From Winslowiella toletana (lineage in GTDB: Bacteria > Pseudomonadota > Gammaproteobacteria > Enterobacterales > Enterobacteriaceae): a DNA stretch of 64,000 nucleotides. The stretch lies in the NCBI RefSeq assembly GCF_032164335.1, contig NZ_CP134152.1, positions 3,596,001 through 3,660,000 on the forward strand. The letters run 5' to 3'. Numbering within the stretch: position 1 is the stretch's first letter; each line of letters starts with the position of its first letter. The notes under the pieces were generated by a model. That model searched no databases and had not been told where the DNA came from. It worked only from the letters and a program-made list of their open reading frames with translations. Shown here piece by piece: positions 9,641 through 20,635 of the stretch. Position numbers and translations under genes: made by a program.

Positions 9641-10407
9641 GGGTTATCGCTCTCCGTTGCGCCTGCTGTTTGATCTGATGTTGACGGCACATAAGTCTCA
9701 TCTGCCTGCACTGCGCCTGGCGCATCCCCCTTCCCTGCCACATGGGCATTATCAGAAACATCAGCCGATTTGCGTGACGACAGTTGCCGTTCAATATCGG
9801 TCAGCGTTTCCAGTTTGCGTCGGGTATCTGCCAGCTCACGCGCCAGCAGATGCTGATGCTGTCGCAGAGCATCAAGCTCGCTGTCGCTGGTTTGTTGCAG
9901 ATGATAGTAGCGGGTTCGCTCCTGAGACAGCTGTAACTGCGCCGCCTGATTATCACGCCACAGTTGTAATAAAGGGCGAATTGATGGCGGATAAGCGAAG
10001 CTGAAGCTGTCCAGGTGCTCCATATACTGACGTCGCTCGACCGGCGTCACATTGCCGTTGCTCAGCAACACCCCCTGTTTAAAGGTATTTTGCCAGCTTT
10101 CTGCCGGCCACTCACGTGCATGCGCTCGCGCTTCCACCGGAGAAAGCCGCGTGCCGCAATCCATTACCCGCATCCAGTAAAGTGGATTTTTCATGCTCTC
10201 TTCGTCTTCTATCTGCAAGACACGATCGCAGCCTACCGACAGATAATCGACGATTTTGATTTCCGGCTCCACCACCATATTTTTTTTACTGTTGGATTGT
10301 GGTTGATGAGCTGGCTGGCTGCACGCTGCCAGGAGTACTGGCACAATCATCGCCGTGATCCTGCCAAACGGGCGGGAGACCACGGCAGAAAAAAATTGAA
10401 ATTTCAT
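9637..10407 (-). CDS. qseG: Outer-membrane lipoprotein QseG (YfhG)
   Basis: A 256-residue lipoprotein: a hydrophobic N-terminal segment ends in VLLAAC, a clear lipobox, followed by a serine/asparagine-rich linker. A coiled-coil-like middle (about residues 145-205) is rich in Gln, Leu and Arg. In E. coli it lies between glrK and glrR and modulates the kinase from the outer membrane; that gene order is the same here. It starts four bases after the glrK stop and overlaps glrR by 4 bases. The C-terminal tail is low-complexity and less conserved. Confidence 0.9.
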   Translation of the reverse strand: MKFQFFSAVVSRPFGRITAMIVPVLLAACSQPAHQPQSNSKKNMVVEPEIKIVDYLSVGCDRVLQIEDEESMKNPLYWMRVMDCGTRLSPVEARAHAREWPAESWQNTFKQGVLLSNGNVTPVERRQYMEHLDSFSFAYPPSIRPLLQLWRDNQAAQLQLSQERTRYYHLQQTSDSELDALRQHQHLLARELADTRRKLETLTDIERQLSSRKSADVSDNAHVAGKGDAPGAVQADETYVPSTSDQTAGATESDNP

Positions 10408-10411
10408 TCGA

Positions 10412-11839
10412 TTATTCTTTCCCGGCGGTTAAATTCAATTCGATACGGAAGCAGACATCTGCATCGTCTGCCGCCACCAGGTGAAGATCACCCTGCATTC
10501 GCCGTATACAATCTTTGGCAATACTCAACCCCAAACCACTGCCCTTTACCGCGCCTTTGCGTTGCAGGCTGCCCTGGAAAAAGGGTTCAAAAATCATTGC
10601 CTGTTCTCCTGCTGGGATTGGCGTGCCGGTATTAGACACATCAATAAAAATGCGCTGTCCTTGCTGATAACTGCGCAGCCAGATGTTACCGGATTCGCTG
10701 CCGTAGTGCACCGCGTTAGAGTAGAGATTATCGATGACACGCATTAATAAAGTCGATTCAGCACGGCAGTGTGTTACCTGCAGATCGATAGCGGTGTGGA
10801 TTAGCTTAGCGCGTGCGGTAAGACTGTGCGACGAGACAACAATATCGATGATTTCATCCAGCGCCACATCTTCCAGTTCGGTCGGGCCATCCGCCAGTTT
10901 GCGGTTGTAATCCAGCAGTTGCTCAATCAGCTTCTGCAGATGCCGACTACTCTGGTTAAGAATACTCACTACCTCTTTCTGATCGGCGGTCAGTGGGCCG
11001 GCCACCTGATCGGCCAGCAGCTCGGTTCCCTCACGCATACTGGCCAATGGCGTTTTCAACTCGTGCGAAATATGGCGTAAAAACTCATGGCGCTGTGACT
11101 CCAGCCACGCCAGACGTTCACTGAGCCAGATAATTCGCTGCCCCAGCGATCGAATCTCTCTTGGACCTTTAAACAGCACGCTGTCACCGAGCGGCCGCCC
11201 TTCTCCCAGCCGGTTTATCATCCGCTCGACCCCTTTTACCGGGCCGATGATCATGCGGGTAAACAGCAGCACCAACGCCAGGCTAACTAAAAACAGAATC
11301 AGTGCCTGCCAGCCAAAATACTGACCACGATCGGCAATCTCACGCTGCAACTGTAACCCGCGCGAGAATACCACTTCGCGTGTTGCCTGGACCATCTGCG
11401 CGTTAGCATTAGAAAAATCGTCCAGATTCTCCGCTGCCTCCTGCAGAGGGTTACTGTTTTGACAGTGTAATTGGGAGAGCTGAGTAAGAAGTTGCCGCAG
11501 GCTGCGGTAATAACGAATATCAGGCAGTGCCGGCGCATGCGCATCAAGCATTCGTGAATAGCGGCCGTGCTGAGTCTGATACAGGCGCGCCAGCATCGGA
11601 TCGTCCAGTACGCAATACTGACGATAACTACGCTCCAGCTCCAGCGCGGTACGCGCCATCGCCTCGCTACGACGTACATCGGTTAACGTCGTCCGGTTGG
11701 TATCTGCCGCGCGGTCACTCAACGCCGCCAGACTTTCCCATGCCTGCCATGCCAGTACCAGCAGTGGTAACAGTACCAGCAGAAAAGCCATCAAAACCAG
11801 TTGCCGCAATGAACGCGGAAAGAGCAGCCATTTCTTCAC
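10412..11839 (-). CDS. glrK: Sensor histidine kinase GlrK (QseE)
   Basis: A 475-residue inner-membrane kinase. It has a TM helix at about 13-35, a periplasmic sensor region to about 175, a second TM at 177-198, and a HAMP region. A dimerisation domain follows with the phospho-histidine at about residue 259 in HISHELKTPLASM. The ATPase domain carries N (VIDNLYSNAV) and G (GSGLGLSIAKDC) boxes. It phosphorylates GlrR and so controls glmY, whose gene lies directly upstream. First gene of the glrK-qseG-glrR unit. Confidence 0.95.
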   Translation of the reverse strand: MKKWLLFPRSLRQLVLMAFLLVLLPLLVLAWQAWESLAALSDRAADTNRTTLTDVRRSEAMARTALELERSYRQYCVLDDPMLARLYQTQHGRYSRMLDAHAPALPDIRYYRSLRQLLTQLSQLHCQNSNPLQEAAENLDDFSNANAQMVQATREVVFSRGLQLQREIADRGQYFGWQALILFLVSLALVLLFTRMIIGPVKGVERMINRLGEGRPLGDSVLFKGPREIRSLGQRIIWLSERLAWLESQRHEFLRHISHELKTPLASMREGTELLADQVAGPLTADQKEVVSILNQSSRHLQKLIEQLLDYNRKLADGPTELEDVALDEIIDIVVSSHSLTARAKLIHTAIDLQVTHCRAESTLLMRVIDNLYSNAVHYGSESGNIWLRSYQQGQRIFIDVSNTGTPIPAGEQAMIFEPFFQGSLQRKGAVKGSGLGLSIAKDCIRRMQGDLHLVAADDADVCFRIELNLTAGKE

Positions 11840-11915
11840 GAAGTTGATCCCTGTGCAAATTCTGCTGTTGATGCTAGCTGAGTGCGCAACGGGAGGAAAG
11901 CGCCAGAGCGCAAAA

Positions 11916-12144
11916 GAAAAACGGCAGATTCAAAGAATCTGCCGTTTATATCACGATGACACAGTGGTCATCGCAACTGAAGAGGTGGTGCCTAACTCAA
12001 CGTTGCGTCCGATGCTTGATAAAGTCACAAAGTGATCTGTTATCGGTTTGGTGGACGGCAGGCACCGTATTGTGCGTCATTCGAAGTTTTATGAAGCGCT
12101 TGTCCGCTTACGCAGGGCTGTCATAACAGGGTGAATGAGCCACT
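11916..12144 (-). ncRNA. glmY: Small regulatory RNA GlmY
   Basis: The 5' end (AGTGGCTCATTCACC, then TATGACAGCCC) matches E. coli GlmY as remembered, and the position between purL and glrK is the same. The 3' end is set by the perfect hairpin ACGGCAGATTC / GAATCTGCCGT (11921-11945) followed by TTTTTC on the minus strand. The length would be about 229 nt, somewhat longer than E. coli GlmY, so the exact 3' end is uncertain. GlmY titrates the adaptor RapZ, which stabilises GlmZ and raises glmS expression, linking this locus to amino-sugar supply. Confidence 0.85.
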
Positions 12145-12155
12145 GAATATAATAT

Positions 12156-12171
12156 AGCAATCGTCGTGCCA
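12156..12171 (-). promoter_or_regulatory. Sigma-54 promoter of glmY
   Basis: On the minus strand the sequence TGGCACGACGATTGCT carries the -24 (TGGCACG) and -12 (TTGCT) elements at exact spacing. It lies 12 bases before the predicted glmY 5' end. The TATATTAT just downstream overlaps as a possible sigma-70 -10 box, the arrangement known for enterobacterial glmY. Confidence 0.92.
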
Positions 12172-12267
12172 ACTTTTAAAATTAATTATAAACATATGAT
12201 TTTAATCATGAAAATTTTAAATTGATTTTTAACCCTTCGGCACGTTTGCCCGGACGATCTGCAAAAG

Positions 12268-12285
12268 TGTCGCCAAAAAGAAACA
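12268..12285. promoter_or_regulatory. Candidate GlrR site 1
   Basis: TGTC, ten bases, then AACA: one mismatch from the GlrR consensus TGTC-N10-GACA. It lies about 100 bases upstream of the sigma-54 element, a usual enhancer distance. Confidence 0.6.
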
Positions 12286-12330
12286 GTAGCGTTAAATTTA
12301 ATAAGATACTTTAAATATCATGAGCTTAAA

Positions 12331-12348
12331 TGTCTCCTTATGGAGACA
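12331..12348. promoter_or_regulatory. GlrR site 2 (perfect match)
   Basis: tgtctccttatggagaca is a perfect TGTC-N10-GACA and itself nearly palindromic. It is the strongest of three sites upstream of glmY. Confidence 0.88.
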
Positions 12349-12363
12349 CTAAAAACCACGACT

Positions 12364-12381
12364 TGTCGCAAATTTGCAACG
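12364..12381. promoter_or_regulatory. Candidate GlrR site 3
   Basis: TGTC, ten bases, then AACG: two mismatches in the right half. It is counted because E. coli glmY also has three clustered sites. The AT-rich DNA between these sites and the promoter (12172-12240) would suit IHF bending, but no IHF site is asserted. Confidence 0.45.
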
Positions 12382-12402
12382 CAACGAATTTACCCTAAAA
12401 AA

Positions 12403-12423
12403 AAGGCCGGAGAACCCGGCCTT
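12403..12423 (-). terminator. Terminator of purL
   Basis: AAGGCCGG / CCGGCCTT with a 5-base loop, followed by eight T on the minus strand, ends 17 bases after the purL stop. Confidence 0.92.
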
Positions 12424-12440
12424 TATCTTGTGGTGGTGAC

Positions 12441-15400
12441 TTAACCCAGCTGTTTACGCGCGTTACGGAAAATGCGCATCCACGGACTGTCTTCGCCCCA
12501 CTCGGCCGGATGCCAGGAATTGCTGACGGTACGGAATACACGCTCCGGATGTGGCATCATAATGGTCACGCGACCACTTTCATTGGATACCGCAGTGATG
12601 CCGTTTGGTGAACCATTAGGGTTCGCCGGATAGTTTTGCGTTACTTTACCGAAGTTATCGACGTAGCGCAGTGCCACCAGCCCCTGATTCTCCAGCGCGG
12701 CAAGATGCGCGTTATCCCGCACCTCAACAAAGCCCTCGCCGTGAGAGACGGCGATTGGCATACGAGAACCGGCCATGCCTTGCAGCAGCAGCGACGGGCT
12801 GGCTGCAACTTCTACCAGGCTGAAGCGCGCTTCGAAACGCTCTGACTGGTTACGCACGAAACGCGGCCAGTTTTCGCTACCCGGAATCAGTTCACGCAGG
12901 TTAGACATCATCTGGCAACCGTTACATACGCCCAGCGCCAGCGTCTGCGGACGATGGAAGAAGGTTTCGAACTCGTCGCGCACGCGGCTATTGAACAGAA
13001 TAGACTTCGCCCAGCCTTCGCCAGCTCCCAGCACATCACCGTAAGAGAATCCACCACAGGCCACCAGCGCCTGGAATTCTTCCAGACCACGACGCCCCGC
13101 CAGCAGATCGCTCATGTGCACGTCGACAGCATCAAAGCCAGCACGATGCCAGGCCGCTGCCATTTCGACATGGGAATTAACGCCCTGCTCGCGCAGCACC
13201 GCCACTTGAGGACGCGCACCCTTGGCGATAAACGGAGCGGCAATATCCTCTTCCGGTTTAAAGCTCAGCTTAACGTTCAGCCCCGGATCGTTGTCATCTT
13301 TCTTCGCGTCATGTTCCTGATCGGTACATTGCGGATTATCGCGCAGACGCTGCATCTGCCAGGTGGTTTCTGCCCACCAGGTACGCAGCGTAGTACGACT
13401 TTCGCTGTACACGGCACTGTCACCGGAACGGATAACAAAGCGGTCGCCGATTTGCGCTTTACCGAGGTAATGCACACAAGCTGCGAGGCCGTTATCAGCC
13501 AGTACCTGTTCGACTTGCGCACGGTCCTGCGCGGCAACCTGAATCACTGCGCCCAGCTCTTCGTTAAACAACGCAGCCAGCGTATCGCTGCCCAGCGCGG
13601 CAATGTCGGCTTCCACACCGCAATGGCCGGTAAAGGCCATTTCTGCCAGCGTAACCAGCAGACCGCCATCGGAGCGATCATGGTAAGCCAGCAGTTTTTC
13701 ATCGGCGACCAGCGTCTGAATAGCATTGAAGAAACCAGCCAGCTGTTGAGCATCACGGACATCGGCAGGTTTATCACCCAGTTGACGATAGACTTGCGAC
13801 AGTGCGGTAGCGCCCAAAGCATTCTGGCCCTGGCCTAAATCGATCAGCAGCAGCGCGTTATCCTGCTGCGGCTGCAGCTGTGGCGTTACGGTACGGCGCA
13901 CGTCTTCAACGCGGGCAAACGCGGTAATCACCAGCGACAGTGGCGAGGTCATTTCACGCTGTTCGCTACCCTGCTGCCAGCGGGTTTTCATCGACATTGA
14001 GTCTTTGCCCACCGGAATGGTAATACCCAGCGCCGGACACAGCTCTTCGCCCACCGCTTTTACCGCTTCATACAAGCCAGCATCTTCACCCGGATGCCCG
14101 GCTGCCGCCATCCAGTTTGCTGACAGCTTAATCCGCTTCAGCGAACCAATTTGGGTCGCGGCAATATTGGTCAGCGCCTCGCCCACTGCCAGACGGCCCG
14201 ATGCGGCGAAGTCCAGCAGCGCAACCGGTGCGCGCTCGCCCAGCGCCATCGCTTCGCCATAGTAGCTGTCGAGGCTGGCGGTGGTAACCGCACAGTTAGC
14301 GACCGGAATCTGCCACGGTCCAACCATCTGATCGCGTGCTACCATGCCGGTTACGCTACGGTCACCGATAGTAATCAGGAAGGTTTTCTCAGCCACGGTG
14401 GGCAAATGCAGCACGCGATTAACCGCGTCGGCAATGGAGATGCCGTCACGGATCAGCGCTTCGCCTTTCGCCTGTAAAGTGGTGACATCGCGGGTCATTT
14501 TCGGCGTTTTGCCTAACAGCACGTCCAGCGGCATATCGATAGGTTTGTTATCGAAATGGCTGTCGGAAAGCGTCAGATGCAGCTCTTCGGTCGCTTCACC
14601 GATGACCGCATAAGGTGCGCGTTCGCGTTGACACAGGCTGTCAAACTGCGCCAGCTTCTCCGGTGCTACTGCCAGAACATAGCGCTCTTGCGATTCGTTA
14701 CACCACACTTCCAGTGGGCTCATACCCGGCTCGTCGCTGAGAATATCGCGCAGGTTGAACTGACCACCGCGCTCACCATCACTGACCAGCTCCGGCATGG
14801 CGTTGGAAAGACCGCCAGCGCCCACGTCATGAATAAACAGAATCGGGTTATCTTCGCCCAGCTGCCAGCAACGGTCGATCACTTCCTGACAACGACGCTC
14901 CATTTCCGGGTTATCGCGCTGTACCGAAGCGAAGTCCAGATCGGCATCTGACTGGCCAGAGGCCATTGATGACGCTGCGCCGCCGCCGAGGCCGATATTC
15001 ATTGCCGGGCCACCCAGCACAATCAGCTTGGCACCCACAGTGATTTCACCTTTCTGCACATGGTCAGCACGGATGTTACCGATACCGCCCGCCAGCATAA
15101 TCGGCTTGTGGTAACCGCGCAGCTCAACGCCGTTATGGCTGTTTACCCGCTCTTCATAAGTACGGAGATAACCCACCAGCGCCGGACGACCAAATTCGTT
15201 ATTGAATGCCGCGCCGCCCAGTGGGCCTTCAGTCATAATATCCAGCGCGGTCACAATGCGATCGGGCTTGCCGAAATCTTCTTCCCACGGCTGTTCAAAG
15301 CCCGGAATACGCAGGTTGGATACTGAAAATCCTGTCAGGCCAGCTTTCGGCTTTGCACCACGTCCGGTCGCGCCTTCATCACGAATTTCACCACCGGAGC

Positions 15401-16331
15401 CGGTCGCCGCACCTGGCCATGGCGAAATCGCCGTTGGGTGGTTATGGGTTTCCACCTTCATCAGGATATGCGCGTCTTCCTGATGGAAATCGTAAACACC
15501 TTTATCAGCATCAGCGTAGAAGCGGCCAACCTGCGAGCCTTCCATTACCGCCGCGTTGTCTTTATAGGCAGACAGCACGTGATCCGGCGTTTGCTCAAAG
15601 GTATTTTTAATCATTTTGAACAGCGATTTAGGCTGTTGCTGACCATCAATAATCCAGTCGGCATTGAAAATTTTATGACGGCAGTGCTCGGAGTTTGCCT
15701 GGGCAAACATATACAGTTCGATGTCGTTCGGGTTGCGCCCCAGTTTTTCAAATGCCGCCAGCAGGTAATCAATTTCATCGTCGGCCAGCGCCAGACCCAG
15801 CTTCTGGTTAGCCTGCACCAGCGCATTGCGGCCTTCACCCAGCACGTCCACGCTTTGCAGCGGCTGTGGCTGATGATGGGCAAACAGTTGCTGCGCCTGC
15901 TCCAGTTCAGTAAACACCGTTTCCATCATGCGGTCATGCAGCAATCCGGCCAGCTGTGACCACTGTGCTTCAGTCAGCTGCGGTGCCTGAATATAGAAGG
16001 CCAGACCACGCTCAAGGCGCAATACCTGCGGCAGATCGCAGTTGTGGGCAATATCTGTCGCTTTTGAAGACCAGGGAGAAATCGTGCCTGGGCGCGGGGT
16101 CACCAGCAATAAACGCCCTTCCGGCGTATGCTCAGCGAGAGACGGACCGTACTTCAACAGACGCTGAAGGCGGCTCTTTTCATCAGCGTTTAATGGCGTG
16201 CTGACATCAGCAAAATGGACGTACTCGGCGTAAATATCACTCACCGGCAGGTGAGCGTCCTGAAAGCGGGTCAGCAATTTGTTAATACGAAATGCCGACA
16301 GAGCGGGCGAACCACGCAGAATTTCCATCAT
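12441..16331 (-). CDS. purL: Phosphoribosylformylglycinamidine synthase
   Basis: A 1296-residue single-chain enzyme of purine synthesis that makes FGAM from FGAR, ATP and glutamine. An N-terminal linker and the ATP-binding synthase domains ([26 protein letters not shown]) precede a C-terminal glutaminase. The glutaminase holds the catalytic cysteine in [12 protein letters not shown] and the His/Glu of [10 protein letters not shown]. Two adjacent ATGs (16331, 16328) match the family start [14 protein letters not shown]. The open frame runs 62 codons further upstream, but that part resembles no PurL and contains the PurR operator. Monocistronic, with a strong terminator. Confidence 0.98.
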   Translation of the reverse strand: MMEILRGSPALSAFRINKLLTRFQDAHLPVSDIYAEYVHFADVSTPLNADEKSRLQRLLKYGPSLAEHTPEGRLLLVTPRPGTISPWSSKATDIAHNCDLPQVLRLERGLAFYIQAPQLTEAQWSQLAGLLHDRMMETVFTELEQAQQLFAHHQPQPLQSVDVLGEGRNALVQANQKLGLALADDEIDYLLAAFEKLGRNPNDIELYMFAQANSEHCRHKIFNADWIIDGQQQPKSLFKMIKNTFEQTPDHVLSAYKDNAAVMEGSQVGRFYADADKGVYDFHQEDAHILMKVETHNHPTAISPWPGAATGSGGEIRDEGATGRGAKPKAGLTGFSVSNLRIPGFEQPWEEDFGKPDRIVTALDIMTEGPLGGAAFNNEFGRPALVGYLRTYEERVNSHNGVELRGYHKPIMLAGGIGNIRADHVQKGEITVGAKLIVLGGPAMNIGLGGGAASSMASGQSDADLDFASVQRDNPEMERRCQEVIDRCWQLGEDNPILFIHDVGAGGLSNAMPELVSDGERGGQFNLRDILSDEPGMSPLEVWCNESQERYVLAVAPEKLAQFDSLCQRERAPYAVIGEATEELHLTLSDSHFDNKPIDMPLDVLLGKTPKMTRDVTTLQAKGEALIRDGISIADAVNRVLHLPTVAEKTFLITIGDRSVTGMVARDQMVGPWQIPVANCAVTTASLDSYYGEAMALGERAPVALLDFAASGRLAVGEALTNIAATQIGSLKRIKLSANWMAAAGHPGEDAGLYEAVKAVGEELCPALGITIPVGKDSMSMKTRWQQGSEQREMTSPLSLVITAFARVEDVRRTVTPQLQPQQDNALLLIDLGQGQNALGATALSQVYRQLGDKPADVRDAQQLAGFFNAIQTLVADEKLLAYHDRSDGGLLVTLAEMAFTGHCGVEADIAALGSDTLAALFNEELGAVIQVAAQDRAQVEQVLADNGLAACVHYLGKAQIGDRFVIRSGDSAVYSESRTTLRTWWAETTWQMQRLRDNPQCTDQEHDAKKDDNDPGLNVKLSFKPEEDIAAPFIAKGARPQVAVLREQGVNSHVEMAAAWHRAGFDAVDVHMSDLLAGRRGLEEFQALVACGGFSYGDVLGAGEGWAKSILFNSRVRDEFETFFHRPQTLALGVCNGCQMMSNLRELIPGSENWPRFVRNQSERFEARFSLVEVAASPSLLLQGMAGSRMPIAVSHGEGFVEVRDNAHLAALENQGLVALRYVDNFGKVTQNYPANPNGSPNGITAVSNESGRVTIMMPHPERVFRTVSNSWHPAEWGEDSPWMRIFRNARKQLG

Positions 16332-16420
16332 CAAAGATCTCTCGTCTTCGAAGCGCCGGGCGACGCTTCTTTGGGCGCAACAGGGAAAACGGGCGCTATT
16401 ATAGAGAATCCGCGCAGCCA

Positions 16421-16436
16421 ACGAAACCGTTTGCGC
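16421..16436. promoter_or_regulatory. PurR operator of purL
   Basis: Read on the minus strand it is gcgcaaacggtttcgt, one base from the PurR consensus. It lies about 90 bases before the purL start, between the divergent purL and mltF genes, as in E. coli. Confidence 0.9.
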
Positions 16437-16599
16437 ATAATTTCTCGGATACCAGAATCGGCTTAAATTTGCGCAAATCCTGCTGAATAAGTTGCGGCGC
16501 GGCACTTTGTTGCGCAAAATGCCTCACGCTCTGGGAAATCTACCATAACTAATACTGCCGTAAGAGACAGAAGCCCACGGGCTACCGAGAGATAACTAT

Positions 16600-18057
16600 T
16601 TGAAACGCCTAAAAATTAATTATCTGCTGATCGGGCTGATCACCGTGCTGCTCGCGCTTGCGCTGTGGCCGTCGATCCCCTGGTACGGGAGTTCGGAAGA
16701 CCGAATTGCACAGATAAAATCGCGGGGCGTACTACGCATCAGCACGATAAATTCCCCGCTAACATATTTCACCATCAATAAATCACCAGCGGGTATGGAT
16801 TACGAGCTGGCAAAACGCTTCGCCGATTATCTCGGTGTCAGACTGGAAGTGACGGTTCGACAGAACCTCAGCGACCTGTTTGACGATCTGGATGATGATA
16901 AAGCGGATTTGCTGGCTGCCGGACTGATTTATAACAGTGAAAGACTGGAGCGGTTCCGCGCCGGTCCTGCTTACTATTCGGTTTCACAGCAGCTGGTGTA
17001 CCGTATCGGGAAGCCGCGACCAAAAAGCCTCGGCGATCTGAAAGGACGTCTGACGGTAGCTTCCGGCTCCGCCTACTTATCCACACTGCGCAATATCAAA
17101 GAGAACGAGTATCCCGATCTCGACTGGGCCATCTCGACCGATCAAGGCCCGAAGGCGCTGCTGGAAGCGGTAGCTGACGGCAAACTCGAATACACCATCG
17201 GCGATTCCGTGACTGTCGGATTGCTGCAACGCATTCATCCGCAGCTGGCCGTGGCTTTTGATATTACCGATGAAGAGCCGGTAACCTGGTATTTGCAGCG
17301 CGATGAGGATCATAGCCTCGATGCAGCGATGCTGGACTTCTTCAGTCAGATGAGTGAAGAAGGCAGCATGGCGCGACTGGAAGAGAAGTATCTTGGTCAC
17401 GTCGGCACCTTTGACTACGTTGATACCCGCACCTTCCTGCGTGCCATCGACGATATCCTGCCGGATATCAAACCGTTGTTTAAACAATATTCCAGCAATA
17501 TTGACTGGCGCTTGCTGGCGGCTATCTCCTATCAGGAGTCGCACTGGAATCCGCAGGCGACCTCCCCTACCGGCGTGCGTGGTCTGATGATGCTGACGCG
17601 CAACACAGCGGACAGCCTCAATGTCGATGATCGGCTAGATCCCGAGCAGAGCATTCGCGGTGGCAGCGAATATTTACAGCGGATGATGGAAAAAGTGCCA
17701 TCGACAATCCCGGAGGACGAACGCATCTGGTTTGCGCTGGCGGCCTATAACATGGGATACGCGCATATGCTGGATGCGCGCCGGCTGACTGAAAAGCAGC
17801 AGGGGAATCCGGACAGCTGGGCCGACGTAAAGACGCGTCTGCCAATGCTCAGTCAGAAACGCTATTACAGCCAGACCACCTACGGCTATGCACGCGGCCA
17901 TGAAGCCTATGCTTACGTAGAAAATATCCGTAAATATCAGATTAGCCTGGTAGGATACCTGCAGGAGCAGGAGCGGAAAATTGCGCAGCGTGCGGCGCTG
18001 GAAGCGGAGCTGGGCAAGGGTTATCCGGCGGTGCAGCCGGATATTGCAATGCATTAA
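16600..18057 (+). CDS. mltF: Membrane-bound lytic murein transglycosylase F
   Basis: A 485-residue protein with a single N-terminal signal/anchor helix (about 8-26) and a solute-binding-like domain of the ABC periplasmic type (about 40-265). A C-terminal lytic transglycosylase domain follows, with catalytic Glu313 in SYQESHW and the family motif [10 protein letters not shown]. It cleaves peptidoglycan to 1,6-anhydromuropeptides at the outer membrane. The start codon is TTG at 16600, the first codon of a frame matching the E. coli N-terminus (MKKLKINYL). No nearer ATG fits. Divergent from purL. Confidence 0.93.
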   Translation: MKRLKINYLLIGLITVLLALALWPSIPWYGSSEDRIAQIKSRGVLRISTINSPLTYFTINKSPAGMDYELAKRFADYLGVRLEVTVRQNLSDLFDDLDDDKADLLAAGLIYNSERLERFRAGPAYYSVSQQLVYRIGKPRPKSLGDLKGRLTVASGSAYLSTLRNIKENEYPDLDWAISTDQGPKALLEAVADGKLEYTIGDSVTVGLLQRIHPQLAVAFDITDEEPVTWYLQRDEDHSLDAAMLDFFSQMSEEGSMARLEEKYLGHVGTFDYVDTRTFLRAIDDILPDIKPLFKQYSSNIDWRLLAAISYQESHWNPQATSPTGVRGLMMLTRNTADSLNVDDRLDPEQSIRGGSEYLQRMMEKVPSTIPEDERIWFALAAYNMGYAHMLDARRLTEKQQGNPDSWADVKTRLPMLSQKRYYSQTTYGYARGHEAYAYVENIRKYQISLVGYLQEQERKIAQRAALEAELGKGYPAVQPDIAMH

Positions 18058-18061
18058 TAGG

Positions 18062-18084
18062 TAAGGCGGCGCGAGCGTGTCGCC

Positions 18085-18087
<3 letters not shown>
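18062..18087. terminator. Hairpin between mltF and tadA
   Basis: TAAGGCG and CGCCTTA form an inverted repeat that overlaps the tadA stop codon and begins five bases after the mltF stop. It is GC-rich with no T tract. It may serve both convergent genes. Confidence 0.5.
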
Positions 18088-18630
<543 letters not shown>

Positions 18631-18649
18631 CTAACTGAAAGCTGTTACA

Positions 18650-18667
18650 GGCGACGAGAACGCCGCC
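18650..18667. repeat. GC-rich palindromic element between tadA and pgpC
   Basis: GGCG-a-CG, loop AGAA, CG-c-CGCC forms a hairpin with one mismatch. It shares the core CGAGAACGCC with the hairpin at 7800-7819. It may be a small dispersed palindrome or a pgpC terminator; there is no T tract. Confidence 0.4.
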
Positions 18668-18683
18668 CGTAGAATTGACCGGT

Positions 18684-19322
18684 TTATTCCAGCTGTTGCA
18701 GCTTACCTTCCGGGGTCACGCGCCAGCGATGCTGGCAGAAGAACAGCAGCGGGTTATCCTGCTTACTGTCGCTGTAACCACTGTGCAGCTGTAGCGGCGT
18801 GCCAATCTGCTCTTCCAGCTGCGCAACTTTTTCATGGCCTAAACAGCGCATCGACAGTACCCGCCCGCCATAACCGCGCGTCATCTGGCTGGCGATTAAC
18901 TTCACCCGCGGCAGAAACGCCGAGTCATAGTAAACTTGCTCAACCAGCGGCTGCGGCGACCCGGTGATCAACCAGACATCGGCATCCTCGCTGCTGAGGT
19001 ACTCCTTCAGGCGTTGTTGCACCACCGGAAAGGCCGTCACGCGCTGGCGAAACCACTGGGCAAAAGCTTTTTCGCGCTGCTGTAATCGCGCTTCGCTGTG
19101 ACCAAAGGTAATCGACCACAGCAGCAGACTCATCGGCCAGCGGGCTGCACGACCTTTTATTAACAGCCCCAGCCCTATCACTGGCAGCAAAGGCACCACT
19201 AATAACAGGTTGATCGGCTGACGCCACAGCAGATAGCGCATATAAGTGCCAAACATATCCTGTTGATGCAGCGTACCGTCTAAATCAAAAAATACTACGC
19301 GCCTTGGTGTTCCCTTAGTCAA
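18684..19322 (-). CDS. pgpC: Phosphatidylglycerophosphatase C (YfhB)
   Basis: A HAD-superfamily phosphatase of about 212 residues. Motif I is FFDLDGTLHQQDMFG near the N-terminus, motif II LITGSPQP, and motif III/IV GYSDSKQDNPLL. A hydrophobic hairpin at about residues 37-60 anchors it in the inner membrane. It dephosphorylates phosphatidylglycerophosphate to phosphatidylglycerol. The TTG at 19322 is favoured as start, with an AGGAGAGAGG stretch just upstream and similarity to the E. coli N-terminus. A TTG at 19361 gives a 13-residue longer form. Confidence 0.9.
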   Translation of the reverse strand: MTKGTPRRVVFFDLDGTLHQQDMFGTYMRYLLWRQPINLLLVVPLLPVIGLGLLIKGRAARWPMSLLLWSITFGHSEARLQQREKAFAQWFRQRVTAFPVVQQRLKEYLSSEDADVWLITGSPQPLVEQVYYDSAFLPRVKLIASQMTRGYGGRVLSMRCLGHEKVAQLEEQIGTPLQLHSGYSDSKQDNPLLFFCQHRWRVTPEGKLQQLE

Positions 19323-19567
19323 ACCTCTCTCCTCAGGACAATAAATCCATAAATCAGGCAATCTGCGTCGCCATCGTCAGGGTTACAGTAACAAGTGTAG
19401 TCAGAAGCGGTAAAGCCGATCGGGGTTTATGCCGATGATGTTTCCATACCACTTAACCTTTTTACCTGCTTTAATCATGGATCGCACAGTGTGGCACACT
19501 AGACTAAGTTATTCATATTCAGGGCTTCATGATTATCATCAGGTCGCACCAATCAGAGGAAAACAGA

Positions 19568-20407
19568 ATGAGTTCACTGCTGCGCATTCGTCAGCTGTAT
19601 CCCACACTGGCGCTGAACGAACGGCGACTGGCGGATTTTTTGCTGTCACAGCCGGATCGCGCGCGTCATCTCAGCTCGCAAAAGCTGGCGGAAGAGTCCG
19701 GCGTCAGTCAGTCCAGCGTGGTTAAATTTGCGCAAAAGCTGGGCTATAAAGGCTTTCCGGCGCTGAAACTGGCCTTGAGCGAGTCGCTGGCCGAAAAAGA
19801 TGCGATCACTGTACACAACCAAATTTTAAGCGATGACCCGCTCAAAGTGGTGGGGGAAAAGTTATTTGCCGAAAAGCAGTCGGCAATCCGCGCAACGCTG
19901 GATATTAACAGTGAAGAAAAACTGCTGGAGACTCTGCGGCTGCTGAAATCGGCACGCCGTATAGTGCTGGTTGGTATCGGCGCTTCCGGGCTGGTCGCAA
20001 AAGATTTTTCATGGAAGCTGATGAAAATAGGTATCAGCGCGGTGGCAGAGCAGGATATGCACGCGTTGCTGGCCAGCGTGCAGGCGCTGAGCACCGGCGA
20101 CTTACTGCTGGCAATCTCCTATACCGGTGAACGACGTGAAATTAATCTTGCCGCACAAGAGGCACAGCGCGCCGGCGCCAGCGTGCTGGCATTTACCGGC
20201 TTTACGCCAAATACCCTGCAACAGTGTGCATCCCACTGCCTGTATACGGTAGCGGAGGAGCAAAGCACGCGCAGCGCAGCCATCTCTTCGACCACCGCTC
20301 AGCTGGCGCTGACCGATCTGCTGTTTATGGCGCTGGTTCAGAACGATCCGCAGCGCGCCTCCAGCCATATTCGTCACAGTGAAGAGCTGGTGAAAAAGTT
20401 GGTCTGA
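19568..20407 (+). CDS. yfhH: MurR/RpiR-family transcriptional regulator (YfhH type)
   Basis: A 279-residue regulator with an N-terminal RpiR-type HTH (about 1-75, QKLAEESGVSQSSVVKFAQKLGYKGFPALK) and a C-terminal SIS sugar-phosphate isomerase-like domain (GIGASGLVAKDF, then AISYTGERREI). Members repress sugar-phosphate or N-acetylmuramate catabolism genes and respond to a phosphosugar. The ligand here is unknown. The ATG at 19568 is preceded by GAGGAAAA; a longer frame from 19529 lacks family similarity. Syntenic with E. coli yfhH, between pgpC and yfhL. Confidence 0.9.
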   Translation: MSSLLRIRQLYPTLALNERRLADFLLSQPDRARHLSSQKLAEESGVSQSSVVKFAQKLGYKGFPALKLALSESLAEKDAITVHNQILSDDPLKVVGEKLFAEKQSAIRATLDINSEEKLLETLRLLKSARRIVLVGIGASGLVAKDFSWKLMKIGISAVAEQDMHALLASVQALSTGDLLLAISYTGERREINLAAQEAQRAGASVLAFTGFTPNTLQQCASHCLYTVAEEQSTRSAAISSTTAQLALTDLLFMALVQNDPQRASSHIRHSEELVKKLV

Positions 20408-20464
20408 TTAGCCGTGCGGCGTATAACACCCGCGCATTTAATCCTGTTATTGATTGAGAGGGTT

Positions 20465-20635
20465 ATGCCGCGGCCGATCACCAAAAAATGTTTTAACTGT
20501 GAGATGCGAGGCCGCCTGGTTTGCATTTCAGCAACGCAAAACGCTTGCCAAATCTCAAGCCATCCACAAGGGCATGCTGGAATTGGGCTTACACTCCTCC
20601 GCTCGCGAGAAGGCTGCTTTATGACGGGGATCATT
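20465..20635 (+). pseudogene. Possible decayed yfhL-like fragment or small frameshifted gene
   Basis: After a good ribosome site (GAGAGGG) an ATG opens a frame beginning MPRPITKKCFNCEM. Residues 5-14 match the YfhL ferredoxin start ([10 protein letters not shown]) at seven of ten positions with three conservative changes. The similarity then stops and no cluster-binding CxxCxxxCP pattern follows. In the +1 frame from here to the TGA near 20633 the codons read like protein (AWFAFQQRKTLAKSQAIHK), so a one-base indel in the A6 run at about 20482 may have broken a roughly 50-residue gene. I do not recognise a product. The rest of the 408-bp gap holds AT-rich DNA (20700-20815) that should carry the yfhL promoter. 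Confidence 0.3.

Noticed and set aside
16332-16517. 62-codon N-terminal extension of PurL
   Set aside because: It shows no similarity to PurL proteins, lacks a ribosome site and contains the PurR operator, so it is non-coding leader DNA.
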